A stretch of 64,000 nucleotides of DNA, taken from contig CAYQMN010000008.1 of assembly GCA_964418695.1 (NCBI GenBank), positions 62,001 to 126,000 of the forward strand, read 5' to 3'. The position numbers and the translations under genes are program-made. Position 1 is the stretch's first letter. The number at the start of each line of letters is the position of its first letter. Origin of the DNA: Prado023 sp964418695 (GTDB lineage Bacteria; Actinomycetota; Actinomycetes; S36-B12; CAIYMF01). Below, in pieces: positions 1-8,406 of this stretch. The notes below the pieces were generated by a model. The model searched no databases, was not told where the DNA came from, and was given only the letters and a program-made list of their open reading frames with translations.

Positions 1-614
1 TTCAGGGTGCTGGTGTGCTCACCGGGGCGGTAGAACGTGATCCCGCCGATCGGTGACCACGCCTGGGTCAGGATGCCGTGACGCGCGTTCGCGTCCTGCA
101 CCGCGCGCTGCGCGAAGTAGGGGTGGACCTCGATCTGGTTGACCGCCGGGACGACGTTCGCGTCGGCCAGCAGCGCGTCGAGGTGGGCGACCATGAAGTT
201 GCTGACCCCGATCGCGCCGACCCGGCCGTCGGCCAGCAGCGTCTCCAGCGCCCGGTAGGCCTGCTTGGTGCGGGCGAACTCGCCGGGCAGCGCCTGGTGC
301 AGGATGAACAGGTCGAGCTGGTCCACGCCGAGCTTTCCGGCGCTCTTGTCGAACGCGTGCAGGGTCTGGTCGTAGCCGTAGTCGCTGATCCACACCTTGG
401 TCTCGAGGAACACCTCGTCGCGGGCCAGGCCGGAGGCGGTGATCGCCTCCCCGACGCCGCGTTCGTTGGCGTAGGCGGCTGCGGTGTCGATGTGCCGGTA
501 GCCGGCCGCCAGCGCCGCGGCCACCGCGTCGCGGGTCTCGTCCGGTGGGGTCTGGAACACGCCGAACCCGAGGACCGGGATCTCGACGCCGTTGTTGAGG
601 GTGTAGGTGTCCAT
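1..614 (-). CDS. Aldo/keto reductase, C-terminus cut by window edge
   Basis: This is an NADPH-dependent aldo/keto reductase of the 2,5-diketo-gluconate reductase type, expected to reduce small carbonyl compounds in the cytoplasm. The N-terminal 204 residues are visible. They start with MDTYTLNNGVEIPVLGFGVF, typical of the family, and carry the catalytic Asp and Tyr in HIDTAAAY, the Lys in LETKVW and the His in LFILHQ. The ATG at 614-612 is the first in frame and fits family starts. Full members have about 275 residues, so roughly 70 residues lie outside the window. The gene faces away from the broken NTF2-like gene at 782. The substrate cannot be inferred. Confidence 0.9.
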   Translation of the reverse strand, partial: MDTYTLNNGVEIPVLGFGVFQTPPDETRDAVAAALAAGYRHIDTAAAYANERGVGEAITASGLARDEVFLETKVWISDYGYDQTLHAFDKSAGKLGVDQLDLFILHQALPGEFARTKQAYRALETLLADGRVGAIGVSNFMVAHLDALLADANVVPAVNQIEVHPYFAQRAVQDANARHGILTQAWSPIGGITFYRPGEHTSTL

Positions 615-781
615 GCCCTCGACGGTAGGTCGATCAGCCGATCCGGTGGGAGTGGCTGGTGTTGCCCCCCAGGTGGTCGGTTCGGCGGGGCCGACCGGAC
701 GTGTCCGCTCGTAGGCTGCCGCTCTGTGTGACGGGGCGCTCGGCAGGCCTCGCGCCACCGTCACTTACCGGAGGAGCCGCC

Positions 782-1162
782 ATGACAGCGACCGACGAGC
801 AGGCGATCATCGACCTGTCGCGCCGCGTGTGGGAAGGGATGGCGCAGCGTGACACACAGGCGCTGGCAGACCTCTGGCATGAAGACGCGGTGTTCGTCCA
901 CATGGGTGCCACGATGACCAAGACCCAGGAGCTCGACGTCATCGCCAGCGGCGCGATCCAGTAGAAGCGAGCCGACATCGAGCACACCACCGTCACGCAC
1001 CTGTCTGCGGTGACCGCGATCCTGCTTTCGGCGATGCGGCTGGTCGCCGTCGTCGGCGGCGACGAGGTGACCAACCCGTTCGTGGTCACCGAGGTCTACC
1101 TTCAGGCCGAGGATGCCTGGAGGCTGGCGGCCATGACCTTCACTCGACTGATCACCCCGTAG
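782..1162 (+). pseudogene. NTF2-like (SnoaL/DUF4440) protein broken by an in-frame TAG
   Basis: The reading frame begins at ATG 782, preceded by a GGAGG ribosome site at about 771-775. It codes for a small cone-shaped NTF2/SnoaL-fold protein. A TAG at 962-964 stops it after 60 residues. The same frame then continues without shift as KRADIEHTTVTHLSAVTAIL and ends with FTRLITP before a TAG at 1160-1162. Together the two halves make a normal-length protein of about 126 residues. Intact relatives usually have Tyr where the stop lies, so a single TAC-to-TAG change would explain it. A 60-residue product alone should not fold. Readthrough cannot be excluded. Confidence 0.8.
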
Positions 1163-1205
1163 CCCGGCGGCGCCCGGTCTCTGCCAGCCATGTGCCGCAT
1201 TCCGG

Positions 1206-2084
1206 TCAGCCGAGGTTCTCCTCCGAGGGCACTGGGGAGACTCGGTCGGTGCCGGCCCAGCTGCGTAGGAAACCCAGCGCCTGCGCCGAGGGGCTGTCGG
1301 GTTCGGTGGTGTAGGTGATGATCACCAGCCGGTCGCCGGGCAGCTCGAGTGCCTCCCCGGTCAGGGTCAGCTCGCCGACCAGCCGGTGGTGCAGCCGCTT
1401 GGCCACGGTGCGGTGATAGCGCACGTCGTGACGGGCCCACCGCTGCGCGAACTCCGGGCTGGCCACCGACAGCTCACCGACCAGCGCCCCGAGCGCCTTG
1501 TCGTGCGGGTCCCGGCCCACCGTGCCACGCAACGCGGCCACCGTGTCGTCGGCGACCCGCTGCCAGTCGACGAAGAACTCGGATGCCCGCGGGTCGAGGA
1601 ACATGAACCGGGCCAGGTTCACCGGCATCCGCTCGGGCGCCAGGATCCCGTCATACAGGGCGTATGCCAGGTCGTTGGCGGCCAGGATGTCCATCCGGTG
1701 GTTGCGCACGTAGGCCGGGCCCTCCAGCGACTCCAGGATCCGCAGCACCCCGACCCGGACCCGCACCGTGGGCCGGGTCGTGACCCGGCGGGCGCTGGGG
1801 GTGTTCGCGGCCCGCGCCAGGTCGAACAGGTGCGCCCGCTCCGCCTCGTCCAGGCGCAGCACCCTCGCCAGGCTGTCCAGGACCTGTTCGGACACACCTG
1901 ACAGGTTCCCCCGCTCCATCCGGACGTAGTAGTCGACGCTCACCCCGGCCAGCAGCGCCACCTCCTCCCGGCGCAGCCCCGGCACCCGGCGGGTCCCCCC
2001 GTACGTGGCCAGGCCGACCTGGTCAGGGGTGACCCGCCCCCGGCGGGTGCGCAGGAACTCGCTGACATCGTCGCGGTGGCTCAC
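1206..2084 (-). CDS. XRE-family regulator with MmyB ligand-binding domain
   Basis: This is a DNA-binding transcriptional regulator of 292 residues. An N-terminal helix-turn-helix of the XRE type (about residues 5-80, with RRVPGLRREEVALLAGVS and YYVRMERG) is followed by a PAS-like MmyB domain (about 105-285, with DPHDKALGALVGELSV and VNHRMD-like segments) that may bind a fatty acid or a similar ligand. The GTG start at 2084 gives SHRDDVSEFLRTRR directly before the HTH; the open frame runs further upstream but without family resemblance. Such regulators often control neighbouring oxidoreductases. A paralogue lies at 5851-6714, and the esterase-to-CMD gene block sits between the two. Confidence 0.88.
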   Translation of the reverse strand: MSHRDDVSEFLRTRRGRVTPDQVGLATYGGTRRVPGLRREEVALLAGVSVDYYVRMERGNLSGVSEQVLDSLARVLRLDEAERAHLFDLARAANTPSARRVTTRPTVRVRVGVLRILESLEGPAYVRNHRMDILAANDLAYALYDGILAPERMPVNLARFMFLDPRASEFFVDWQRVADDTVAALRGTVGRDPHDKALGALVGELSVASPEFAQRWARHDVRYHRTVAKRLHHRLVGELTLTGEALELPGDRLVIITYTTEPDSPSAQALGFLRSWAGTDRVSPVPSEENLG

Positions 2085-2234
2085 CCCCTGACGGTAGGAC
2101 TGGCAGCCCACAGGTGGGAGGGCCTGCCATTCACCCCGTCCGGCGCAGTCACCGTCCAGATCGGGATCGGTGGCCCTCTGCCGGCCGGGGGCCGTGGCCG
2201 CCACGAAGGGTGACCTCGGACTGGGTGGCCGCTC

Positions 2235-3152
2235 TCAGTGGCGGATGTGCCGTTCCCAGAACCGCACGGCGTCCTCGATCCATGCCTCGGCGGCGGTGCC
2301 GGTGCCCGGCCCGAATCCGTGACCGACCCCGTCGTAGAGGTGGAACTCGGTGTCGGTGCCGGCGCGCTGGAGCCGGGCGATGCGTGCCTGCATGATGGGC
2401 GGCTTGGCGATGCTGTCGTGTGCTCCGATGACCGCGAAGGTCGCCGGCTCGTCGGTGGTGTCGTGGTTGTGGCTGGTGTAGGCCATGATCACGGCGCTGG
2501 GCCGGGGATGGTCGTGCGCGCCGAAGGCTGCGCCGCCGTGGCTGGCCAGGCCCGCGGCCATCCGCGCTCCGGCGCTGCTTCCCCACAGCGAGTAGTCCTC
2601 GGTGCTCACACCGAGGGCGGCCTGGTGGGCGAAGATGTGGTCGACGCCGCGGGCGAGGTCCTCGACCGCGGGCTGGCCGTCACCACCGGCTGCCCGGTAG
2701 TGCAGCACGAAGGCGTGGTATCCGTGCTTGATGATCGCCTGCGCGTAGGGGAAGCCCTCGTGGACCGACCCGACGTAGGTGAACCCGCCTCCTGGTGAGA
2801 CGACCGCGAACGGTGCGCCGGGGTCGCCGGCGAAGCGGAACAGTCCCACGTCGGCCTTGGCCGGATCGTCCGCGACCTCCTCGGCGTCGTAGATCCGGTG
2901 GAAGCTGACGCGCCCGTGCCGGACGCCGGCGAGCAGGTCGTTGAGCGTCGCGGCGACCTCGGCCGGGTGCACACAGGTGTGGAACGGCAGCAGAGCGCCG
3001 GTGTCCGCCACCGTCATCGCCTCGGTGATCCGGTCGAGGTGCGGGAAGATCAGGTGACCGAAGCCCGCGAACTCCGGCGCCGCCATCACGTCGACCAGGC
3101 GTGTCGTCTCGGACACGCGCGTATTCCAGTCGGGCCTCGTGCTTTCGGTCAC
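2235..3152 (-). CDS. Alpha/beta hydrolase (BD-FAE/acetyl-esterase type)
   Basis: This is a cytoplasmic carboxylesterase-like alpha/beta hydrolase of 305 residues. Visible are the oxyanion segment SPGGGFTYVGS (about 119-129), the nucleophile elbow GSSAG with Ser193, the acid Asp246 in GAHDSIA and the base His278 in GVGHGFG, which together form a complete triad. The first 85 residues are predicted helical and lie before the core fold, an extension seen in some esterases. It is the last gene of a minus-strand block that starts with the CMD-like gene at 5400. The substrate is unknown; acetylated sugars or short acyl esters are likely for this family. Confidence 0.85.
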   Translation of the reverse strand: MTESTRPDWNTRVSETTRLVDVMAAPEFAGFGHLIFPHLDRITEAMTVADTGALLPFHTCVHPAEVAATLNDLLAGVRHGRVSFHRIYDAEEVADDPAKADVGLFRFAGDPGAPFAVVSPGGGFTYVGSVHEGFPYAQAIIKHGYHAFVLHYRAAGGDGQPAVEDLARGVDHIFAHQAALGVSTEDYSLWGSSAGARMAAGLASHGGAAFGAHDHPRPSAVIMAYTSHNHDTTDEPATFAVIGAHDSIAKPPIMQARIARLQRAGTDTEFHLYDGVGHGFGPGTGTAAEAWIEDAVRFWERHIRH

Positions 3153-3200
3153 GCGATCTCCTCGGGTCTGTGCTTCTGGTCGGTCTGGCCGAGCTGTACC

Positions 3201-3210
3201 GGGGGGGGGG
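3201..3210. repeat. Homopolymer run of ten G
   Basis: Ten consecutive G residues lie in the 74 bp gap between the hydrolase stop at 3227 and the esterase start at 3152. On the transcribed strand this is C10. It lies in the leader of the downstream esterase and could slip during replication. Confidence 0.9.
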
Positions 3211-3226
3211 TGCTCGATCGGCGGGG

Positions 3227-4249
3227 CTAGACCGTCCGGGCGTAGAACGTGGTGAGCTTGTCGAGGGCGGCGTCGACATGCCTGTCAATCCAGTAGGTCT
3301 CGATGTGCTGGGCGCCGTCGAGTAGGAACAGCTCCTTGTCGTCGGTGCCGGTGGCCTTGGGCAGGGCCTCCTCGCTCATGTAGCGGGTGTCGGCCGCGCT
3401 CCCGGCGATCATCAGCAGGGGCACGTCGATCAGCTCGAGCTGGTCGGTGGCGTCCCAGGTCATCAGGTCGAGCAGGCTGCTCATCGTGTACTTGAACGTC
3501 GACCCGGGGCAGGCGTGCGTCTTCCAGTAGTAGACGTAGCCCTCCCGGTAGAGAGCGAAGGGCTGGGCGGCGATCTGCTCGTCGGTCAGGTCGGCATCTC
3601 CGGCGTAGCGGACCGCCCCGCCGGCCGCCTCCTGCGCCCGTGCCGCCGATGCCTGCTGCAGCCGGTCGGGGATGGTGTCGACCTGCGAGTTCTGCAGCCC
3701 GTTGCGCCGCACCCGGCCCGTGTTGAACATGCTCACCGTGGCGACCGCCTTGAACCGCTTGTCGGCCTTCACCGCGTTCAGCGTGTACCCCCCGCCGCAG
3801 CAGATGCCCAGCGCACCGATCCGGCCGGCGTCCACCCCGGGGAAGGTGGCGATGAAGTCGGCCATGCCGCGGATGTCGTCGGTGCGGAAGAACGGCTTGT
3901 CCACGCTACGCGGCTCACCCTCGGAGTGACCCTGATAGGCGGCGTCCGCGGCGATCGTGACGTACCCCTGCTCGGCCAGCCGCTGCGCGTACCGGCCGGC
4001 GGTCTGCTCCTTGGTGCCACCATTCGGGTGCGCGACGGTGACCGCCGGGTAGCTGCCGGCGGGGTCGTAGCCGGGCGGCGTGTACACGTTCGCGGCGATC
4101 CGCAGACCGCGCAGCAGGTAGCTGACCGGCGCGATGTTGACCTCACCCGGCTTGTTCTCGGTGATCGCGTACTCGTAGACCAGACCGAACGGGTTGTCCC
4201 GGTAGTCGTGCACCGGGCCCGCGTCGGCCAGGATGTCGATGCTGCTCAT
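3227..4249 (-). CDS. Dienelactone-hydrolase-like alpha/beta hydrolase (YcjY type)
   Basis: This alpha/beta hydrolase of 340 residues belongs to the YcjY/dienelactone hydrolase group. It shows PNGGTKEQTAGRYAQRLAEQ near residues 75-94, a nucleophile elbow GICCG in which Cys150 takes the usual Ser/Cys position, and a candidate catalytic His in LDGAQHIETY near 307. ATG 4249 was chosen because it begins MSSIDIL, while the open frame upstream is out of frame with a real gene. Its ATG overlaps the stop of the truncated hydrolase upstream by 4 bp, so the two are translationally coupled. The reaction is not known; this group acts on lactones or esters. Confidence 0.85.
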   Translation of the reverse strand: MSSIDILADAGPVHDYRDNPFGLVYEYAITENKPGEVNIAPVSYLLRGLRIAANVYTPPGYDPAGSYPAVTVAHPNGGTKEQTAGRYAQRLAEQGYVTIAADAAYQGHSEGEPRSVDKPFFRTDDIRGMADFIATFPGVDAGRIGALGICCGGGYTLNAVKADKRFKAVATVSMFNTGRVRRNGLQNSQVDTIPDRLQQASAARAQEAAGGAVRYAGDADLTDEQIAAQPFALYREGYVYYWKTHACPGSTFKYTMSSLLDLMTWDATDQLELIDVPLLMIAGSAADTRYMSEEALPKATGTDDKELFLLDGAQHIETYWIDRHVDAALDKLTTFYARTV

Positions 4250-4638
4250 GTCTTCGGCTCCGTGCTGATCGGCGCGGCCGTGGTCGTCTTGCCCGCCGAC
4301 CTCCGGCGCGGCTGGTCGAGCAGGTAGACGCCGAACCGGCGCCGCAGGAACAAGGTGCGGAACCCCTCCCGGCCATCCGGGGTGGTGTCCCAGCTGGAGC
4401 TGTCGGTCCACCAGCCATGCCAGAACAGCAACGGCAGCGGCCGCGCCCCGACCGGAACCTGGTGGGTCAGGCGGGCGTGGTCGCCGTGCAGCGGCTGCCC
4501 AGCCGGGTCCATCGGATTGCGCGGATCGAAGACGCCATCGCCGGTCACCACCGTCCCCCCGACCGCGACGCTGCCCTGCGCGGCGACCACCAGCGGCTCG
4601 GCGACCGGCCCGCGCAGCGTCGTGAAGTCCGCCGTCAT
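4246..4638 (-). pseudogene. N-terminal fragment of an alpha/beta hydrolase
   Basis: This frame of 130 residues matches the start of a family of about 330-residue alpha/beta hydrolases: the oxyanion-side segment LPLLFWHGWW lies near residue 70-79, followed by FGVYLLDQPRR. The similarity stops soon after, before any nucleophile elbow, and the frame ends with KTTTAAPISTEPKT. The catalytic Ser, acid and His are therefore missing. The start overlaps the cupin stop by 1 bp and its stop overlaps the next ATG by 4 bp, so the fragment is still part of the operon frame chain. A deletion joining its N-terminal part to the next gene would explain this. An enzymatic role is unlikely. Confidence 0.65.
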
Positions 4639-5090
4639 CAACTGCCGCCGCCCGCAGGCGTCGGCCTGGCGTCAGCCGCGGCCAGGTACTCGTCATCGTC
4701 GACATGCTCACGCCACTGCACGTCCCCTCCAGCGAGGGACAGCGCGAGGTGCGTCATGAACGAGTCCGGCAGTGCGCCGTGCCAATGCCACACCCCGGGC
4801 GGGGTGTACACGGTGGTTCCGGGGTCCATGACGATCGCGTGGCCATCCCTGGTGGCGACGATCCCGTGGCCGTCGGTCACGTGCAGGGTCTGGCCGTTCG
4901 CGTGGCAGTGCCACGCGGTCCGCGCCCCCGGGGCGAAGTGCACGGATGCCAGGGTGGCCGTGCCCGCGCCGGCGCCGGCGGTGATGCCGTCCACCCACAC
5001 GTCGCCGGTGAACCGATCCGCGCCCGCCTTCACGGTCGCAGGCGGCGGCAGAACGACCATCCCAGCGCTGCTCTCGGGGTCAGCGGACAT
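4638..5090 (-). CDS. Cupin-domain protein
   Basis: This is a single-domain cupin of 150 residues, similar to the small cupins annotated as mandelonitrile-lyase-like or quercetinase-like. The metal-binding first motif is visible as WHCHANGQTLHV (two His, Gln, His), and the second as PPGVWHWHGA. No signal peptide is seen, so it acts in the cytoplasm. The ATG at 5090 lies 11 bp inside the end of the CMD-like gene, indicating coupled translation. Such cupins often travel with carboxymuconolactone-decarboxylase-like proteins and hydrolases, as here. The substrate is not known. Confidence 0.85.
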   Translation of the reverse strand: MSADPESSAGMVVLPPPATVKAGADRFTGDVWVDGITAGAGAGTATLASVHFAPGARTAWHCHANGQTLHVTDGHGIVATRDGHAIVMDPGTTVYTPPGVWHWHGALPDSFMTHLALSLAGGDVQWREHVDDDEYLAAADARPTPAGGGS

Positions 5091-5400
5091 CGAGGACCTG
5101 CTTCAACGTGGTCGCCGCGGACATCCCGGCCGGCCACCCCGCGTAGAACGCCAGATGCGTGGCAACCTCGGCCAACTCCTCCTCAGTGACACCGTTGTCC
5201 AGCGCCAGCCCGAGGTGCGAACGAAGCTGATCGAGACGGCCCAACGCGGTCAGTGCCGCGACCGTGACCAGGCTGCGATCCCGCCGCGACAGCTCCGGGC
5301 GGGCCCACACCACCCCGAACAACACCTCATCAGTGAGCTCCGCAAGCTTCGGAGCGACATCGCCCACCAACTCCTGAGCGCGACTGCGCTGCTCTGCCAT
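5080..5400 (-). CDS. Carboxymuconolactone decarboxylase family protein
   Basis: This all-helical protein of 106 residues is of the CMD/AhpD-like fold. It shows the family core RRDRSLVTVAALTALGR and LRSHLGLALDNGVTEEELAE. The CxxC pair of the AhpD peroxidase branch is absent, which favours the gamma-carboxymuconolactone-decarboxylase branch, though no protocatechuate pathway genes are nearby. It is the first gene of the minus-strand block 5400-2235 (CMD, cupin, truncated hydrolase, YcjY-type hydrolase, esterase). Its precise reaction is uncertain. Confidence 0.85.
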   Translation of the reverse strand: MAEQRSRAQELVGDVAPKLAELTDEVLFGVVWARPELSRRDRSLVTVAALTALGRLDQLRSHLGLALDNGVTEEELAEVATHLAFYAGWPAGMSAATTLKQVLDVR

Positions 5401-5850
5401 GCCAGACCTCCAGTGGTCACAGGGAACTCGGCGTTCCGGGCAACGACGCTAGGCCCACCAACGCGGAGTAGAGAGGGACAGCCATTACCCCCCTCCACCA
5501 GGTGCCCGCACACGTCCACGTCGACCTCCCTCGCGGCGTGCGCCCCCTACTGCGCAGCGCAGCGGTGCCCAATGCAGAACGGTCGACATGCGGCTGTGAC
5601 GCGGGCCGTGGGTCGAGATCGTCCGATCGGTTCGGCCGATCGCTGGGCAGGAGCCCTCAGATTGGGCTGCCGTGGCCGCCCAGCACGCCGCATGGGCGTA
5701 CCGCCGTGACGGGGGACGGTTCCAGGCGACGGGTACGGGCAGCCGCTGTGGCGCACATTGCGCCAACTCGCCGACCTATGGGCAACTCCGGCGGCGGGTT
5801 CGGCGTGCACACTCTGGGGCGCCGACGAGCCTCTCTTCGCCTTTGCCAGG
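5401..5850. other. Gene-free stretch upstream of the CMD-cupin block
   Basis: These 450 bp lie between the start of the CMD-like gene and the stop of the second MmyB-type regulator. Open frames exist on both strands but none has a ribosome site plus a recognisable protein, and the codon pattern is unlike that of the neighbours. The promoter of the CMD block must lie here. Confidence 0.5.
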
Positions 5851-6714
5851 TTAGGGAGCGCGCAGTGTGGATGCTGCCCAGGCGCCGAGCGCGGTGAGGG
5901 CCTCGGCGCTGGAGGAGGCGGGCTCGGCGGTGTAGATGGTCATCGCCAGGCCGGGTTCCGCGTTCAGGGTCATGGTCTCGTAGGCGAGGCTGAGCTCGCC
6001 GACCACGTGGTGGTGGAAGCGTTTGGTGCCTGAGCCGTGGATCCGCACGTTGTGGCTGCTCCACCGGCGGACGAACTCGGGGCTGCGGCTGGACAGCTCG
6101 CCGACCAGGTCGTGCAGGGCCTTGTCGTGGGGGTCGCGTCCGACGGCGGTGCGCAGGTTGGAGACGTTGACGTCGGCTGCGGTCTCCCAGTCGGGGTAGA
6201 AGTCGAGCGCCCGTTCGTCGAGGAAGATGTGGCGGGAGAAGTTGGGGGCCTGGTCATCGTTCGCGAACAGCTCGGCGTACATGGCGCGGCCGAGCACGTT
6301 GGCGGCCAGCAGGTCCTGATGGCCGTCGCCCACGATCGCCGGGCTGGTGATCGCGTCCAGGGTCTGCCGCAGGATGGCCCGCGGTTTCCAGCGCTTCGTG
6401 CCGCCTCGCAACGGACGCATGATCTGCGAGGTGCCGGCGGCGGCATGGGCCAGGTGGAACAGGTGCGCCCGCTCGGCGTCGTCGAGTTGGAGGGCGCGGG
6501 CGACCGCGCCGAGAACGTGCGCGGACACCCCGGCCAGGGACCCGCGTTCCATCTTGGAGTAGTACTCCACGCTCACCCCGGCCAGTGCAGCCACCTCGAC
6601 GCGGCGCAGGCCGGGCACCCGACGCTTGCCCACATCAGGCAGTCCGGCCTGCATCGGGCTGATCCGGGCCCGCCGCGACATCAGGAACTCGCGGACCTCA
6701 GCCTCATTTCCCAT
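5851..6714 (-). CDS. XRE-family regulator with MmyB domain (second copy)
   Basis: This is a regulator of 287 residues and a paralogue of the one at 1206-2084. The XRE helix-turn-helix (residues 5-75) contains RRVPGLRRVEVAALAGVS and YYSKMERG. The MmyB domain follows with DPHDKALHDLVGELSSRSPE near residue 195. ATG 6714 starts MGNEAEVREFL, directly before the HTH. It is divergent from the MFS transporter at 7110 with about 395 bp between, a usual arrangement for a regulator and its target. The inducing ligand is unknown. Confidence 0.88.
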   Translation of the reverse strand: MGNEAEVREFLMSRRARISPMQAGLPDVGKRRVPGLRRVEVAALAGVSVEYYSKMERGSLAGVSAHVLGAVARALQLDDAERAHLFHLAHAAAGTSQIMRPLRGGTKRWKPRAILRQTLDAITSPAIVGDGHQDLLAANVLGRAMYAELFANDDQAPNFSRHIFLDERALDFYPDWETAADVNVSNLRTAVGRDPHDKALHDLVGELSSRSPEFVRRWSSHNVRIHGSGTKRFHHHVVGELSLAYETMTLNAEPGLAMTIYTAEPASSSAEALTALGAWAASTLRAP

Positions 6715-7109
6715 GGTCGTGACGGTAGGCGGTGGCGGGCGTGAAAGGGATGCACTGCTGGTACACCTCTCAGCAGGGACTCCCAACGCCGGAACGCAGT
6801 CGGGAGACTCTGCGCTGGAGGATGGAGTCGGTGATGGCGAGTCCATCCCGATCACGGAGGGCGGACACAGAATCATGCGAACGACGGTGGTGCACGCCCC
6901 CGGCGCTCTGTGCCGCGAGATCGGCCCGACTCCGACAGCCCTCGCTGTGCTGGAACCCGGTCCCGCGGCTGGATCGCGGTGAGCATCGTGAAGCCGCGGC
7001 TTGTCGGGCTCGACTCGTGCTTCGACGTGGACAACCCTCACGAGGTCTGCTGGGCCGGCGGACGCTCGGGGTGGATCAGGGCTGAGGGGCGCTTCCAGGA
7101 AGGTGCGCG
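6715..7109. other. Divergent intergenic region between MmyB regulator and MFS gene
   Basis: About 395 bp without a convincing gene. A frame from GTG 6978 would code for about 44 residues and end on the MFS start codon as an ATGA overlap, but it has no recognisable relatives or clear ribosome site. Promoters for both flanking genes are expected here; no clear consensus was identified. Confidence 0.4.
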
Positions 7110-8357
7110 ATGAGCGACAGCGGGGTGGTGCTGCGCCGGACTCCGGTGACGTGGGCGATCTACGGTGCGATCGGCTCCTGGGCCGCGTTCGTGTATCTGT
7201 CCGGCCCGGTCTCGCCGATCCTGGTCGAGGACCTCGGCGTCACGGCGGCGGCCACCGGTCTGGTCGGTACGGCGATGGCCGTGGGCAGCATCACCGCCGC
7301 AGCGATGGCCCAGGCCCTGCTGCGGCGACGGGGTCGCGACGGGGTCATGCGCCTCGGGCTGGGCGTCACGGCGACGGCGATCGCCGGGCTGGCGACTCTG
7401 CCGCGACTGCTCGAGGGGTGGGCTGGGTTCTCCCTGGTCCTGCTGCTGGTGTGGGTCGCCGCGATCGGCGGCACGTTGACCTTGAACGTGGGCACCGCGC
7501 GGCTGTCGGACATGCACCCCGAGCACAGCGCGACGACGATCACCGAGGCCAACGCCGCCGCCGCGTGGGTGGGCTTCCTGTCGCCGTTGATCCTCGGAGC
7601 GGCCCTGGGAGCCGGACTGGGCTGGTGGGTCGGCTACGCGGCGGCCCTCCTCTTGGCGCTGGTGGCGCTCGTGGCCCTGATCCGGGCCGGGCGGTCCGAG
7701 GTCGCGCACGAGGATCACCCGCACCGGACGATGGTTGTGGCCGACGAGGTGTACGAGGCCCCCGAGGACCTCACCGGGCAGGGATCGGCGGACCCGGCCT
7801 CGACTCGGCTGCCGGGTGTGTTCTGGCTGGCGATGGTCGCGCTGTTCGCGGCCGTCGGCACCGAGTTCGCCATCAACTTCCTGGGTTCGCCGCTGATCCA
7901 GGAGCACACCGGCGCCACGGCGTCGGAGGCGACCACTGCGCTTGCGGCCAGCATCCTGGGCGTGGCCGTCGGGCGAACCTTCGGCACCGGGCTCACCCGA
8001 CGCTTGGGACCGCACCGCACCCTGCTCGCCGGCTTCGCGCTGACGCTCGTCGGGTTCGTGGTCCTGTGGACCGCACAGCTGCTGGCCGTCGCGGTCGTGG
8101 GCCTGTTCGTCGGCGGCCTCGGCCTGGCCACGCTGTTCCCGCTGATCATCGACCGGGGCATCGGGCTGTCCGCGGGCCACCCCGACGTGGCCATGTCCCG
8201 GTCGGCCATCATCACCGGGGTGGCCACCGGCGGGGCACCCTTCGCGCTGAGCGCATTGGGATCGCTCATCTCGGTGAGCACCGCCATGCTCCTGGTGCCG
8301 GTCCTGATCGGAGCCGGGCTGCTCGGCGTGATCGCCTCACGGCCCACCAGGCAGTGA
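7110..8357 (+). CDS. MFS transporter (CynX/NimT-like)
   Basis: This is an integral membrane transporter of the major facilitator superfamily, 415 residues with about 12 hydrophobic segments split by a hydrophilic loop around residues 190-235 (acidic, His-rich). The topology and N-terminal sequence resemble the cyanate/nitroimidazole-type exporters. The loop after the second membrane segment carries QALLRRRGRDGVMRLG, a form of the MFS signature. It is followed after 49 bp by an NAD(P)-binding oxidoreductase and is divergent from an MmyB-type regulator, which may control both. The substrate is unknown. Confidence 0.85.
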   Translation: MSDSGVVLRRTPVTWAIYGAIGSWAAFVYLSGPVSPILVEDLGVTAAATGLVGTAMAVGSITAAAMAQALLRRRGRDGVMRLGLGVTATAIAGLATLPRLLEGWAGFSLVLLLVWVAAIGGTLTLNVGTARLSDMHPEHSATTITEANAAAAWVGFLSPLILGAALGAGLGWWVGYAAALLLALVALVALIRAGRSEVAHEDHPHRTMVVADEVYEAPEDLTGQGSADPASTRLPGVFWLAMVALFAAVGTEFAINFLGSPLIQEHTGATASEATTALAASILGVAVGRTFGTGLTRRLGPHRTLLAGFALTLVGFVVLWTAQLLAVAVVGLFVGGLGLATLFPLIIDRGIGLSAGHPDVAMSRSAIITGVATGGAPFALSALGSLISVSTAMLLVPVLIGAGLLGVIASRPTRQ

Positions 8358-8406
8358 CCCGCCCCTGCGGGGAATCCAGGCAAGACAACCGACGAAGGGA
8401 CACAGG

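Noticed and set aside
6978..7113. Small open frame ending on the MFS start codon
   Set aside because: The ATGA overlap is attractive, but there is no clear ribosome site and no recognisable protein.
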